Shown here: positions 39,301-52,600 of the stretch, piece by piece
Position numbering within the stretch: the first letter of the stretch is position 1
Layout of the letters: each line of letters begins with the position of its first letter
Assembly (NCBI GenBank): GCA_003415625.1
Contig: PYIU01000008.1
Span: 1-64,000, forward strand
DNA from: Aquanectria penicillioides
Taxonomy: Eukaryota; Ascomycota; Sordariomycetes; Hypocreales; Nectriaceae
Direction of reading: 5' to 3'
Length of the DNA: 64,000 nucleotides
Translations under genes and position numbers: made by a program
Notes under the pieces: model-generated
Databases searched by the model: none
Seen by the model: the letters and a program-made list of their open reading frames with translations, nothing else
Told to the model about the DNA's origin: nothing

Positions 39301-42300
39301 GAAAAATGCTTTTAACTTTATTAATAAATATCTAACTGCTAACTCTATACTATAGGAAAAAGAATATAAGAAAAAAGGTTAGAAATTGCTATAAAGTATA
39401 GCAAACTTAATATTTAAATAGCTAAAAGCTACTTATTAACTTTTACTATTATAAGAAAATTCTTTTTTATATATTTACTATTTAATTTAAAAGGATTTAG
39501 CATAAAAGTAGCTAAATTCTATAAAAAAGAAAATATTTAAAATAGATTAATAATAATTTACAATTAGCTTACTTAATATATAATTAAAGTAATTAAATAA
39601 AGTAAATAATTAGGCGCCTATATAGTATAAAGGCAACTGCTATAGCCTAATATACCTTTTTTAACTTCTTTAACTTTATATAACCTTTATTTTTTATTTC
39701 TATATATAGCCCTATATTTTATTAATTTTAATAGTATAAGTGCTAAAACCTATTGCCTATTAAACTTTTTAGCTTTTCTTTTTTATTTTATATAAATATT
39801 TAATTGCTATAAGAACTATTATCTATACTATTAAATTTAGCATTTTTACTATTAGTTTTAGCCCCTTTACTATTAATTTCTATACTTTTCTTTATCTCTC
39901 TTTTATAAATATTTATATAATAGCTAGCCTAATACTTATTATATTAAATTTAGCACCTTTACTGCCAATTTTAGCTCCTTTATTATTAATTTTAGCACCT
40001 CTTTATAGCTTAAGCCCCTTTAGCTTTAGACCTTTTATTATTAACTAATAGTAATATAAAACTTATTGCTATATATTAGTAAATTAAGCAATAAAATAAT
40101 ATATATAAAGCTTATTCTATTAAAAGAAAATATAAATCTATTAATTAATTTATTAAAAACTATATTAATTAATCTTTCTTTAATAAATATAAAGTCTTTT
40201 ATAATAATATTTTATTTAAACTTTTAAATAAATGCTAAATATTATTTAATAAATATAATAGGCTTATTAATACTTATAATAATAGCAGCAATAAATCTAA
40301 TATTAATATTAATAATTTTAATATTATAATATTATTAATTATAGTATTTTTAGTAAAAAATAATAATCTAATAGAATCTATCTATAACTTTACTATTAAT
40401 TGCAATTATATTTATAATAATACTAGCCTTTTTAGTAAAAACTTAAATACTAATATATAATAACTTTAGGATAATATAGATATATTAATATAAATAAAAA
40501 AGGAAAAAGATTTAAATTAAGATTAAAAGTTTTTATCTTTAAATAATAAAATAAAGAATAAAAATAAAGAAAACAATAAAAAGGTTATAATAATTAATAA
40601 AAAATATATTAAATATAGTAGAAAGAGTATTAATAAAAAAACCTTAAGAGAAAAGACTTTTATTTAATATAGCAAAAGGGATTTAAATGCTTAAAATGCA
40701 AATTAAAATTTTATTACTTTAATTACTAGCATTTATAAAGAATTTAAATAGAAAGTAAACATTTCTATAAATAAAGGTTTAGCCTACTATAAATACAATA
40801 AATTAATAGAAATAGTAAAATTAAAGAATAATAAAATTAATACTAAAGGCACTATAATCTATAATAATTACTATCTTTTAAGTAAATTAATTAATAAGCT
40901 AAAAAGCTAAAGGCAAAATAATATATTTATTTGCCTTATTTATAACTTTTAGCTTTATAGCCTAAAGGGTACTTTTAGTAGTAAACTTAATAAATCCTAC
41001 TCTTTAATAAACCTTTTTATTAAATGTAAAACAGTTATTAATTAATACTATAATTAAATTAATAAAAAGACTAATATTAAATCCAAGCCTTTTAAAGTAA
41101 AATTTAGCTTTATTTAATATATTAAAACTATTACTATAAATGCCTTTACCTTTTATTAAAATAGTAAGTATAATAAGTTTTAAAAGAACTGCTAGCACTT
41201 TATAGCTAAGCTGCCTAAAAAGAAAAAGGCAATAGCTATAGTTTTTATTAATTCTTATAATATAACTAATACTTTAGCTGCTAAATACTTTATTACTATA
41301 GAGTATAATTATTTAATAGATATTAATATATTAAATTAATATAATTACTTTATTAAAAATAACTTATTTATTGTAAAAGCTATTATAATTAATATAGCTA
41401 TTAATGCCTATTAAGCTATAATTAAAATTAAGACTTTAAAGAATAAAGTTACTTAATTTAAAAAGTAGCTTAAGGCTAATATTAAATCTATTAATATTAA
41501 ATTCTATAAAATTGCTAATAAAATTAAAAAATAAACTATTAATATCTTTACTTTTAATAATTTAATTATTTACCTTAATACTATTAGCAATAGCTAAAAT
41601 AATAAGATTAAAAAATTAATAGTTTAAATAGTAAAAATAAAGAAATTTAAGTTAATAGCTCTTTTAGTAGCTAATAAAGCTAAGCTAATTAAAACTATTA
41701 TAGCTTAAATTAAATCTAAACTCTCTTAAAGTAGATTAGCTAAAGGCAATTAATTATTTTATATATTTATTTTTAGCCTATTAAAATAGGCGCCTTTATT
41801 AATACTTTAGGCAAATAATATAGTATATTAATATATAAATTTATAGCCTATTAATAACTTTCTTTTAAAAAGAAGCAATTTAATAAAGCTATAGCAATTA
41901 ACTCCTTTAAGTGCTATAAGCCTAATAGTGCAATAAAGAAATTAGCAGCTAGGCTATTAAAGTTAGCTTTTAATAAAAAGAAATCCCCTTTTGCTATTAT
42001 TAATATTAACAATCTATTTAATTAATTATATTCTTAATACTTTATATATTAATATTAATAGCTATTAAGCTAGTTAAATTCTATTAAAATTATATAGAAT
42101 TAAAAGAAAATAATAGAGAAATCTATAGGTTTATATAAAGATTTAAGAACTTTACTAAAAATCTAAAAGCTAATAGCTAAACCCTATAGTTATATAGAAT
42201 AAGTAAGAATAATTAATAAATAGGGCAAATATAAAGTAAATATTAAGGATTTAGCTTTAGTTTTTATTACTATAAATAGTAATTTTTCTTTTAATTTAAG

Positions 42301-42322
42301 GGCATTTATTATATATATAAAT
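39300..42322 (+). other. Extra 3-kb region between pol and LTR of element C
   Basis: No retroelement domain is recognisable here. From about 40650 to 41990 the plus strand still reads as a long Lys/Asn/Ile-rich polypeptide with comparatively few stops, which suggests a former open reading frame (for example near 40660-41030). I cannot name its product. It could be an additional element gene or a captured host gene. Confidence 0.4.
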
Positions 42323-42617
42323 TATATAATAAATAGTATTTTTAAATAGTTAGCCTTTATATTTTTTAAGTAAAAATTAATAATCTATAAGTATATTTAT
42401 ATTTTAGGATCTATTATTATAATAGTTTTAAGATATAAATTAAATAAAGTTTAATATATAATTAATTATTATCTATAGTTAAGCTATTAATTCTAATATA
42501 ACTATAAAGCCTATATATATGCCTTTTAGTATAACTATAAAATAAATAGTATAATAGTTTTATTATTAAAACTATTACTTTAATATTACTTATAATAGAA
42601 TAAATAAACTGTAATAA
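42323..42617 (+). repeat. 3' LTR of element C
   Basis: This is the partner of 32418-32713. It retains GGATCTATTATTATAATAG and ATGCC where the 5' copy has more A/T, so the two LTRs have diverged by transitions. Confidence 0.8.
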
Positions 42618-44954
42618 TTTACTATAAAAAAGATGCAATTTTTAGTCTATAAAGTGCTTTTTTAAGCAATAATACTTAGCCTTTATTTTTGCCCTTTTTA
42701 TATTTTAATAAAGGTTTTATAAATATATTTATTAATAGTTTTATATTTATAAATATATTTACTATATTAAATTATAGTATTTTAAGATTAAATTTTACTG
42801 CAATTATAAATAAGGTTTTAAATGATTTTTTTACTAATATAGCAATATATATTTCTTTAGAACTTATCTTTTACTATTAATTTTCTGAATTAATAAATCT
42901 AGCTTTATATTTCTATAAGTATTTATATTTATTAAACTTATATATATATATACCTATATATAGTTAATAATTTATAAGTTATAAAACTTAATTTTACTTT
43001 TTAGTATTTTAATTTAAGACTTTATTTATTAATAACTCTTTAAGTATATTTTCTTTACTTTTAGAAATATAGCCTTATATTTATACCTAAAAATATTTCT
43101 ATAAGAACTTAATACCTTAAGTAAGTTCTTTTAATAGAGTTTTTATTTCTTTAAGTTAAGGTCTATTTTATCCTTTTATAGCTTATATCTTAATTTATGC
43201 TTTTTATGCTTAATTTTAATATATATTGCCTTAATTATAATAGTATTTTTGCATTTTTTAAATAGTATAGCTTTTATTTCTATAAAAAAGGCTTAATTAA
43301 GCTTAATCTATTCTCTTTATAAGCTAGTATTTAGTATTAAGGGTATTAAGTATTTTCCTTTTTACTTTATTATTAAAGCTAAAAAGGCAAAAGCTAGACT
43401 TTTTAGTAAAGTTAAAAAGAGTTTAAATTATAATTAAGTGTATTTTTTATTTTTAATTTATAGTTTATTTATATTCTTTTTCTTTTTAATTTTTAAGTCT
43501 TTAATTATATTTTAAAGGCTTATTTTAATAGTTTAAAGCTTATTTTATAATTAATTAATATTATTTACTTAATTAATCTATTTAGCATTAAAAAAAGCTT
43601 TTATTTATATTTATATTTCTTTAAGGGTCTTTTTACCTATAGTTTCTTTTATTTTAATATTGTTTATTAAAAAGAGGTCTTTTTTATTAAAAATAATATT
43701 TTAAGTTATATATACTTAATTAATAATTAAATTTTAAATATAAAAGAGATTTTAAAATTATATTCTATAAAATAATCTATTTAAGCCTTTAGGCTTATTT
43801 TAAATATAAGTTAATTTTTCTTTAATTAAGTATCTTTAGTTATTGCAAATAATTTATAATTAATTGTCTTAAAGTAAGTAATTTATAGCTTATAATCCTT
43901 ATTTAAGCTTTAAATTAATAAAAAGAAGCTTTTATATAGTGTTTTTTTACTTAAGTCTTTATTTTAAAGTTTAATTTAATAGATATATTGCTATTTTTAC
44001 TATTTCTAGCTATAGTTTAGCTAATAGACTACTCTTAATTATAAGAACTTTTATTTTCTTTTTTACTATTCCCTTAAAATATTCTTTTAATTTATTTTAT
44101 TGCTATATTTAAGGGGCACTTTTTTCTATTGCTATTTCTCTTTAATCTAGCTATATATAGATTAAATTGCTCTTTTAAAGTTTATTATCTATTTCTATTA
44201 CTTAAAGTTTAATTCTATATTTTATTTTTAATATTTAAGTAAAGTTTTATAGCATTAATAATAATTATTTTTCTCTTTAATTTTTAAAGTAATAGTTTTA
44301 ATATATTTTTAATATATAGTCTATTATAATAGTATATAAAAAAAGGTTTATTATATTAAATTAAAAATTATAAAAGTTTAAGAAAACTTACTTTTTAAAA
44401 ATTAAGCTTTATATTTATAATTTATAATACTTTTAGCATTTTATTTTATTTAATCTATAAGCATTATATTTAACTATTATTAGGCCTTTAATCTTTATAT
44501 TAATAGTATAGTTAATTAAGTGTTTTAATGCTTTAGGTTTTAAATAACTTAATTAGCAGTACTATTTTATAGCTTTTATTTATTATAAATAAGCTTTATT
44601 TTTAAGTAATAGGCTTATAATCTAAAATATATTAATTATAAGTAATCTTTAATTTATATAAAGCTTATTTATTTTTATATCTTAAAATATTATTTTTATT
44701 TCTTTAATTCTATTAATAATTATATTAATAAAATCTTTTTAATAAAACTAAATTTATTTTAAACTATAGGCAATAAGTAATATACCTTAAAATAAGAAAA
44801 TAAGCTTTATTTTATAGGTTTTAAACTTTAATTTCTATATCTTTATATCTTAAAATTAAAAGGTTTTTTAATCTAATAAAAACAACTTTATTAAATAAAG
44901 CTAGTTTAAGATTCTTAAATTTCTTTTTATTATTAAAAATATATAGTATTATCC
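42618..44954. other. D2 internal sequence, AT-rich, no recognisable gene
   Basis: A 2.3-kb stretch between element C and the part of D2 duplicated in D1. Translations on both strands are low-complexity (Ile, Asn, Lys, Phe, Leu) and stop-rich. No motif could be assigned. Confidence 0.55.
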
Positions 44955-45145
44955 TTAAGTTAAATATAATTAAGATTTATAATAGGTATTTACTATATAA
45001 AATAAAGAAAATAGCTATAGAATTTAAGATTAAGATTTATAATATTAATTATTAATTTAAATTCTTAATTAATTATATAGTTTACTTTTTAAGCTTTTTA
45101 TATAGTTTTTAAACTTTAATTTAATCTTTTAATTATATTTTCTAT
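44955..45145. repeat. D internal segment, also at 783-973
   Basis: It is nearly identical to the telomere-proximal D1 copy. It is cut by element A after TATTTTCTAT and resumes at 57563 with CTTTTATCTATTTAC, exactly as D1 reads without a break near 965. Confidence 0.85.
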
Positions 45146-45528
45146 TATATTAATAGATAGAGACACTAGCCAAAACACACACCCTACCTAAAAGGGTATA
45201 GGGTAAGCAAGTTTAATTAAAGATTGAATAGCCTTTTTAAGCAGCTGCAAATAACTTAAAAGAGTGTTAAAGCATTTAATTAAATGCTTTAAAGTGTCCC
45301 TTAAAAAAAAGAAAGAAAGAAAATAAAGCAGAAAGTTATAAATAAAGTAGTATTATAAAGGACTGCATTAAGACTTTAATAGAGTCTAAATGCAAGAAAT
45401 TTAGAATTTTAAAAATAAAAATTAATTAAAGAAAACTACCTATTTATTTTCTATATCTTTAAGGTCCCTTTTATCTTTTTAATTAACCTAATAATAGATT
45501 AATCTATATTACCCTAGACCTTAACTTA
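45146..45528 (-). repeat. 3' LTR of element A
   Basis: It differs from 57176-57558 almost only by C/T and G/A changes and carries more A/T. It contains a 26-bp perfect palindrome at 45267-45292. Confidence 0.92.
45267..45292. repeat. 26-bp perfect palindrome in the A-family LTR
   Basis: The core AAGCATTTAATTAAATGCTT is extended on both sides by TTA/TAA to 26 bases, centred on TTAATTAA. The same palindrome is at 57297-57322 in the other LTR, and a 22-bp version lies just inside the element at 45632-45653. LTR copy B has a one-position variant. Confidence 0.9.
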
Positions 45529-47250
45529 TCCCTCCTTAATGCCTTAATGCTTGCCCTTAAGTAAACTAAAGGTATAATATAAAAGGAAAACTTTAAGCTT
45601 AATTTATTTAAATGTAAAGAAAATCTTAAAGAAAGCATTTAATTAAATGCTTTATATCTATAATCTATTATTTAATTTACTATTATCTCCCTTTATAATT
45701 CATTTTGCTTTTAATACCTAACCTTTTTATTTTAACTTTACTATTACCTTCCTTTATAATACAGTTCTTAATTGCAATATTAATTAATATAAGATTAATA
45801 AGTAAAAATTAAAGGTTTAAATGGCTTATAAGCAGCAGTTATAATCTTATCCTATTAGTTTACTAAAATTAACCCTTTTAATATATAAAAGATCTAGCTC
45901 TTTATTTAAGGGAGTTTAAAAACAGCCTATTAATTAATTTAAAGCAAATTTATTTATTTAATTTTAATAGTTATCTTTCTTCTAATAAAGGCAATATAGT
46001 TTAGGTTATAATTACCTTATTAGGTTTAAATAGTAGCATTAATAATATTTTTAATTATAGTATTAGCAATTATAGTATAACTCTCTTCTCTTACTATATG
46101 CTTAGCTAGTTAAGGAATTAATAAAGGCAGTATAAAGTGCTTGTAAAAACTCTATTTATTACTTTTAATAGCAGGCAAATTTAAGTCTATTTAATTAAAT
46201 TACTATAAGATAGCTAACTTAAATAAAGGTATTTATTAAATTAATTAAATTAACTTAATTACTTGCCCTTTGCTTAAGGAATTAATAAATATTTAATTAA
46301 ATGCATTAAAATAAATAAATATATTTTAATTAACTTAAATTTCTTTTTTAAGTGCACTTAATTAGGCAGTGCTTATATAAGTTAATAAGCTAATAGGCAA
46401 TTTATATAGAGGCTAGGCAGGTTTAATCACTAGTTTAGGCTTAATAGTAGGTTTAAGGGCAGGAGTTTTAGACTTAAGGTATAGACTATAAAGGCAAGTT
46501 ACTTTAATGCTTTAACTTTAGTGGTTTAAGGCTTATTTAAAACCTTTTTCTTTATTATTACTTAAGGTAATAATAACTTTAATGGACTTATTAATCTTAA
46601 TGGAAAATCTATCTATTATTTAATATCTATAAGTTTAATAGCATTTAATTAAATTATTAACTAAAGGATAGTAGGGCAGTTAAGGGCCTAATAGTAAAGG
46701 CAGACTTATTTAATAGCTATTACTTTAGGGATTAAATAGCTTTAGGATAATTTAATATTTATTTTTAGAAGTTTAGTAATTAACTCCCTTTTAGCTTATT
46801 GTATAGTAACCTTTTAGATTAATATAGAGCTATTAAGTATTAAGGGAATTGTTTTAAAATCTTAAGATATAAATAGATTTTTAGGTTTTAGTAAGTTCTA
46901 TAAGCTTATATTAATTAAAGAACTTTCTATTAGTAATATTAAGTTTATTAAGGATAATAGTATTAATAAAATTTTATATTTAATTAATATTTAAAGCAAT
47001 TAATTAAATACTTTTTCCTTATTTATATTTAGTAAGAACTTAATTATAATGCATTAATACTAAAAGGGGATTATTAATAGCATTATATTTATTATTAAAG
47101 ATTAAAGGCTAGGTTATAAGGCATTTAATAATTAAAGTTCTAATAAATCTAACTATTTCCTAAATATTAAGAAAGAGAAGAAAAGTGCCTAAAAAGCTAT
47201 ATTTTTAATTTTTAGCTTATTTAATAATAGGCATAATAAAAATAGAGAAA
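45529..47250 (-). repeat. Segment X of element A
   Basis: It adjoins the 3' LTR and is repeated, inverted, at about 23760-25503. It contains many TTAATTAA-centred words. No domain is recognised. Confidence 0.65.
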
Positions 47251-49094
47251 TTATAGGGCAACTCTATTTTAATTATAATCTCTCTCTATATTATAGTAAG
47301 TATAATAGCTTACTTATTCTAAAAGATATTAATAGTATTATAAATAATTAAATGCTTTAGCTATTTATTTTAAATAAAGAAGCTTTAATAAATAGCATTA
47401 ATAAAGTAAGTAAAGCTAACTAATAGCCTTTTATTATATATTGCTTATTGAAATTTAATAAGTATAAAATTAATTAAATATTTAGTTTTCTTAATATTTA
47501 TTCCTTTTAGTAAAAGCTTATAAAAGAAACTCTTTTGCTTTTACTTATTCTTTTTAATTTTAGTGCTTATAATTAAAAGATTGGTTTAGTAAATTATAAG
47601 GATATTAATAAGTCTATAGATAAAAGTAATAAAAAGAGCTTAAATACTAAAGTTTAAGGCTATTTCCTTCTTTTATAGATTTTTAAATAAATCCTATAGA
47701 TCTTAATAATAGAATATTTAGGCTTAATAAAAGTTAAAAGGGAAGTCTTTAAAGCAATTAATATTAGTAAGCCAAAAATTTAAATCGCTTTTATTACCTA
47801 AAATAGGCTAAATTTCTAATTTATTAAATTAATAATCCTAATTTATTTAAGGGTGGAATAGTATAGGTTAACTATTAAGCAATTAATTAAATATTTTAAT
47901 AGTATTTTCTTTACTAAAAGAAAAGAAATCTTTAATTCTACCTTTATTTTAGATAACTCCTTTAGCTATATAAAGGTCTTTACTTAATATTAAAAATTGC
48001 ACCTTTAAAGTAGTTATACTTAAGGTTACTTTCTTTAGCCCTATTATAAAATAGAGTAAAGGTTAATAAAGGATTTAAAAGCTTATAATTAAATGCTTAT
48101 AATTTAAAAAATAAAGATTATTAGTGTTTTTATAGGTATTATAAATAAAGTTAAAGTAATATAACTTACTATAAAATTATTAAAAGGAAGGAAAGAGTTA
48201 TAGGCATAAAGTAGATTAATATAACTTAAGTGCCTTTATTTTTAGTTTAGTATTATTTAAGTGAATTACTATTTTAATATTTATATATATATAAACACTA
48301 ATAAGTTTCTTAAAATAGTATACTTTTTAATATTTAATAAGAATTTTATTAGTATTTAGTTTTTACTTTAAATCTTAAGGGTTAATTTTCTATTTATTAT
48401 AAGAGTACTGTATTAGCCCCCCTTTTTATTCTTTCCTTTTTAGCTTATTATTCTTTACCTTTTTAATTCTTTTATACCTTTAGTTATTACTGCAATTTTT
48501 ATTTTTTATTTTATAATAGCTTTATATTGCAATAAGCTTAAGTCTTTTGCCTTTATACCTTATAATTATCTTCTTAATATATGCAATCTTACTATTAGCT
48601 ATATTTAGGCTTTTAAATTCTTTTATTAATACTTTATTTATTAATATATTTATAATAGTTTCTTCTATAAGGCTTTAATTAATGCTATTAGTATTGCTAT
48701 TAAATAACTAATAAATACCCCTTTTTATATTGCTTTTTAACTATTATTTTTATCTAATAATTAATTAAATACTTTTAAATTTAATAATGCTTTAATATTT
48801 AAATTTATAGCTTTTAAGCTTTTAATTAATTTAGCTAGCCCTTATATATTAAAATTGCCTTTAAGGAAGATAGTAAATAGATTAATTATAAACTTACTTA
48901 ATAGTTTATTTTATAATTACTATTTTGCAATTTAGTACTTTATTTTAGAGTAGATCTTTTCCTTTAGCGCTAACTTCAGTCTATATATATCCCTATAAAA
49001 TAGGCTTATTTAATAGGGTACTTCTTAACTTAGCTGCTAACTTGCCTTAAGTATATTAAGGCATTTATTATTACCTTTATTAAATATACTAACC
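47251..49094. other. Element A 3' region with no counterpart found in copy B
   Basis: About 1.8 kb lies between segment X and the 49095-49645 block. It is AT-rich and stop-rich on both strands. I recognise nothing in it. Confidence 0.5.
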
Positions 49095-49645
49095 CTTTTA
49101 TATATTATAAATGCATTTAATTATATATTTTTATAGTTTTTGCCTATAATAAATATATCTTTACTTTCTTTTATATATATATTTTAGCATTAGATTATAT
49201 AAATAGCTACTATATTAATTATATTTAAAATAGTTAATCTAAATGTAAATAGAGCTTTCTTTATAGATATTAACTAAAGGGTCTTTATAAAGGCCTTTAT
49301 AACTTTTCTTTAGATAGTATAAATACTATTAATAAGTCTATTTAGCTATTAACTTTTGCAGTAGATTTTCTTAGGCTAACTACTTGCCTATAAATTATAT
49401 ATAGTTTTTCTATTAATAGTATAGTTAGTAATTACTAATTAATTAAGTAAGTATAAAAAGTATTTAATTAAAAGCATAAAGTAAATTTTAATTAATAAAA
49501 ATAATAGTCTTTAACTTATCTTTTAATATAGATTGGCTAGGTATAGTTTTTAATTTATTAATAATAGTTTAATAGATAGAAAATAGCACTATAAAGCAAT
49601 TAATTAAATATTTCTATACCCTTTAAGGCTATTGCTATTATTATA
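49095..49645 (-). repeat. Segment of element A shared with 7882-8420
   Basis: A close inverted match to 7882-8420 that lies downstream of pol on the element's coding strand. Several G/C positions lost in the 7882 copy are kept here. Confidence 0.75.
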
Positions 49646-49649
49646 TTAT

Positions 49650-52600
49650 TTTAATAACCTTAAAACTTAATTTTTATTAAATATATTTAGATTTTTAAAT
49701 TTTTATAGATATTAATACTTTATTTTTTGCTATTTTTTATGCATTTTTATCTATTTTTAAATAATTTTAACCCTTTTGCTATAGTTTTTAGGCATTTTTA
49801 TTTTATTTTTATTGATTTTTAGTATAATTTTTAAAGTTTTTAAATAGATTTTAAGGGATTTTTAAGGATTTTTAGCATTTTCTTAGGGTTTTTAGCCAAT
49901 TTTTAATTATTTTTATTTAGTTTTATTTAGTTTTACTATTTTTTTGCTTGCCTTTAATTGCTCTTTATTTTGCTTTTTTGCTTTATTTTAAGTGGCTTGT
50001 CTTTTTTTAGTATAGTATTAGTTTTAGTATTTTTACTTTTCTCTTTTTAACCTTTAGTACCCCTCCTTTAATAGCAATCTAGCTGTTTTTAGCTTAATGC
50101 TATTACTAACTATTTAATTAATTGCTTACTATATTTTAGTACTGTATTTATTAGTTGCTATTTATCTTTAGAATTTAAACTTTAATAATCTCTTTAGGCT
50201 TAATATAGATATATATTATAGTATTATTATTTAAGCTTTTTATAGTATTTAAATTAAGTTTATTCTATTTTTACTATTCTATAGACTTAATTTATATTTA
50301 ATTAAATACTTCCCTTTCTTTTCTTACCTTTAGTAATACTTTTTAACTTATACTAAAAGTCTTTTTATTATTTTTATTTACCTACTATCTATTTTTATTT
50401 TCTATAAACTTCCTTAATTAATTACTATAAATTATATTAAAAAGCTTAACTCTATTTATAGTATTAAGGATATAACTTTTTATTTTATTAAATATATTAG
50501 CAATTCTATAAGGGCCTAATTAATGCAGCTTTATCTTTATAATGCAAAATATATCCTTTTAATTTTATATATTATACTAAAGAATTAAATCTTTAATAGT
50601 AAAAGGCTCTTTATATAGCCTATATTAATTCTTTTTGGTCTTTCTATTAGCAATTAACCTTTAGAATGCAGTTACTTATTATTTAGCTTTTTCTATATCT
50701 TTTTGCTTTTACTTTAGGATTCTAATCCTTTACTTAAGTAAGTCCTTAATAAAGATTATATTATTCTATTTAATTAAATACTATATAAACACTTTTACTT
50801 CTAAAGAAAGAACTAGCTTCTATTTATAGAGTAGATAAAAAGGTAATCTTTTATATAAGGTATAAATAGCTGCTCTTTTAGCTAATAAAGCTATTAGTAA
50901 AATATCTATTTATTTTTCTTTTTCTTTACCCTTTTTCTTTAGGAAACTTATTATAATAGTATAACTACCTTTAATAAGTTTATTTACTTTTAGATTATAA
51001 ATAAAAGTATTAATAACTTTTATATTAAGGCTATTAAAATCTTTAGGAATCCCTTTTATAATCTCTTTTTTATTATTAATAACTACTCTTTTTAGCATTC
51101 TATACTAATAGTGCAGTTTTTTAAGGAATTTTACAATATAGTAACTATTCAATTTTAGGATTAGCTTAGCCTTTATCTATCTATAAAGATTGCATTTAGC
51201 TTTTAGTATAAATCTAAATCCTTTATTAAAAGGTATATACTATCTATTAAAATAAATCTTTATTATTAAATAGATAGGCTTAATAGATATAAAGGCTTCT
51301 ATTAGTCTTTAGGGAATATATATTTAATATATTAGGCATTATTTAATAGCTTCTATAATGCTTCTTTTTATACTTTATTAATAATACCTTTTAAAAAGAA
51401 GTATATAAATAGCATTATAACTATAATGCCCTCTATTAATATAGTATAATTTAATTAAATCCTTTTAAATGTTTTTTTTCTTTATAATTAACCTTAAGTT
51501 ATCTTTTTATTCTTTAGCTTTAATCTATAAGCAGCTACCTTTTATAAAGTGTTTTTTAGCCTTTAGCTATAAGTATTAGTAATTCTATAGGGTAATACCT
51601 ATTGGCCTTTTTAATAAAAGTAAGTATTCCTTTAATTGCAATAAAGGTCTACTATAATTCTTTTTTAACTCTATTAATTTATCCTTAATTTTAATAATAT
51701 TAAGATAAGTATTAATAAACTCTTTAATATTACTTTTAGCCTTTTAGTTTATTTAATTAAATGCTCTTAAACCTTTTTTAAATAGCCTATTAACTATATT
51801 ATTTTTATTTTTAGAAATGTATTAAATAGTAAAGTTAAATAATAAAATATAATTAATCTATTAAATAACTATTATATTAAAGATATTACTAGCTCTATTA
51901 TTAAGCTAGTAGACTAAAACTTAAAAATCTATCTCTAAAATAAAGGGCAATCTATATATATAGCTATAAAGGCATCTAATCCTATGCAATATACCTTTAT
52001 ATTTAAGTTTAATAGTATTATATTTTTATTCTATAGAAGTCTAAAGACTAAATTTATACCTTATTAAATGCCTTTTCCCCTTTATTATTTGCATTAATAT
52101 TGCACTTTAGCCTTTTTTACTGGCATTAATTATAAAAATAACTTTTTTAGATTTTTTAGAAAGGTTTAATATTACTAAAATAGAAGTAAAGGTTATCTTT
52201 TCTTTAAGAACTACTATAGTATTAGCTTATTCCTTACTTTATATTTATATAGTATCCTTCCTTAATAATTAGGTAAAAGGTCTAGCAATTTAAATATATC
52301 TTTTAACTTAAATTTAATAGTAGCCTATAATTTCTAAAAATGCTTTAACCTACTTTAAGTTATAATATCTTTTTTATTTATTAATCTAAATTACTTTTTC
52401 CTTTACTAGCTGCCTTTTAGCTATATTGCATAAGTATCTAATAATAACTGCAATATACTAATAGAACTTTAACTTCCCTATAGAAATTGTACACTTAAAT
52501 AGCTTAACATTTAGAAGAGTTTTATTTAAATTAATTAAATGCTTTAGAATAAATTTCTATATATTAAGGAGCACTTTCTTTCTATTATACTTAATCTTTA

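Larger units (their letters stand above)
32418..42617 (+). mobile_element. Ty3/gypsy-type LTR retrotransposon C, RIP-degraded
   Basis: A 10.2-kb element lies between direct repeats at 32418-32713 and 42323-42617. Reverse transcriptase, RNase H-like and integrase remnants follow in gypsy order on the plus strand. About 3 kb separates the end of pol from the right LTR, unusually long for gypsy elements. I could not find a clean target duplication, so the LTR ends may be off by a few bases. Confidence 0.8.

Noticed and set aside
41004..42880. Short AT-rich open frames at 41004-41198 (minus) and 42689-42880 (plus)
   Set aside because: Low-complexity Ile/Phe/Asn translations in RIP-degraded DNA. 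Stops are missing by chance.
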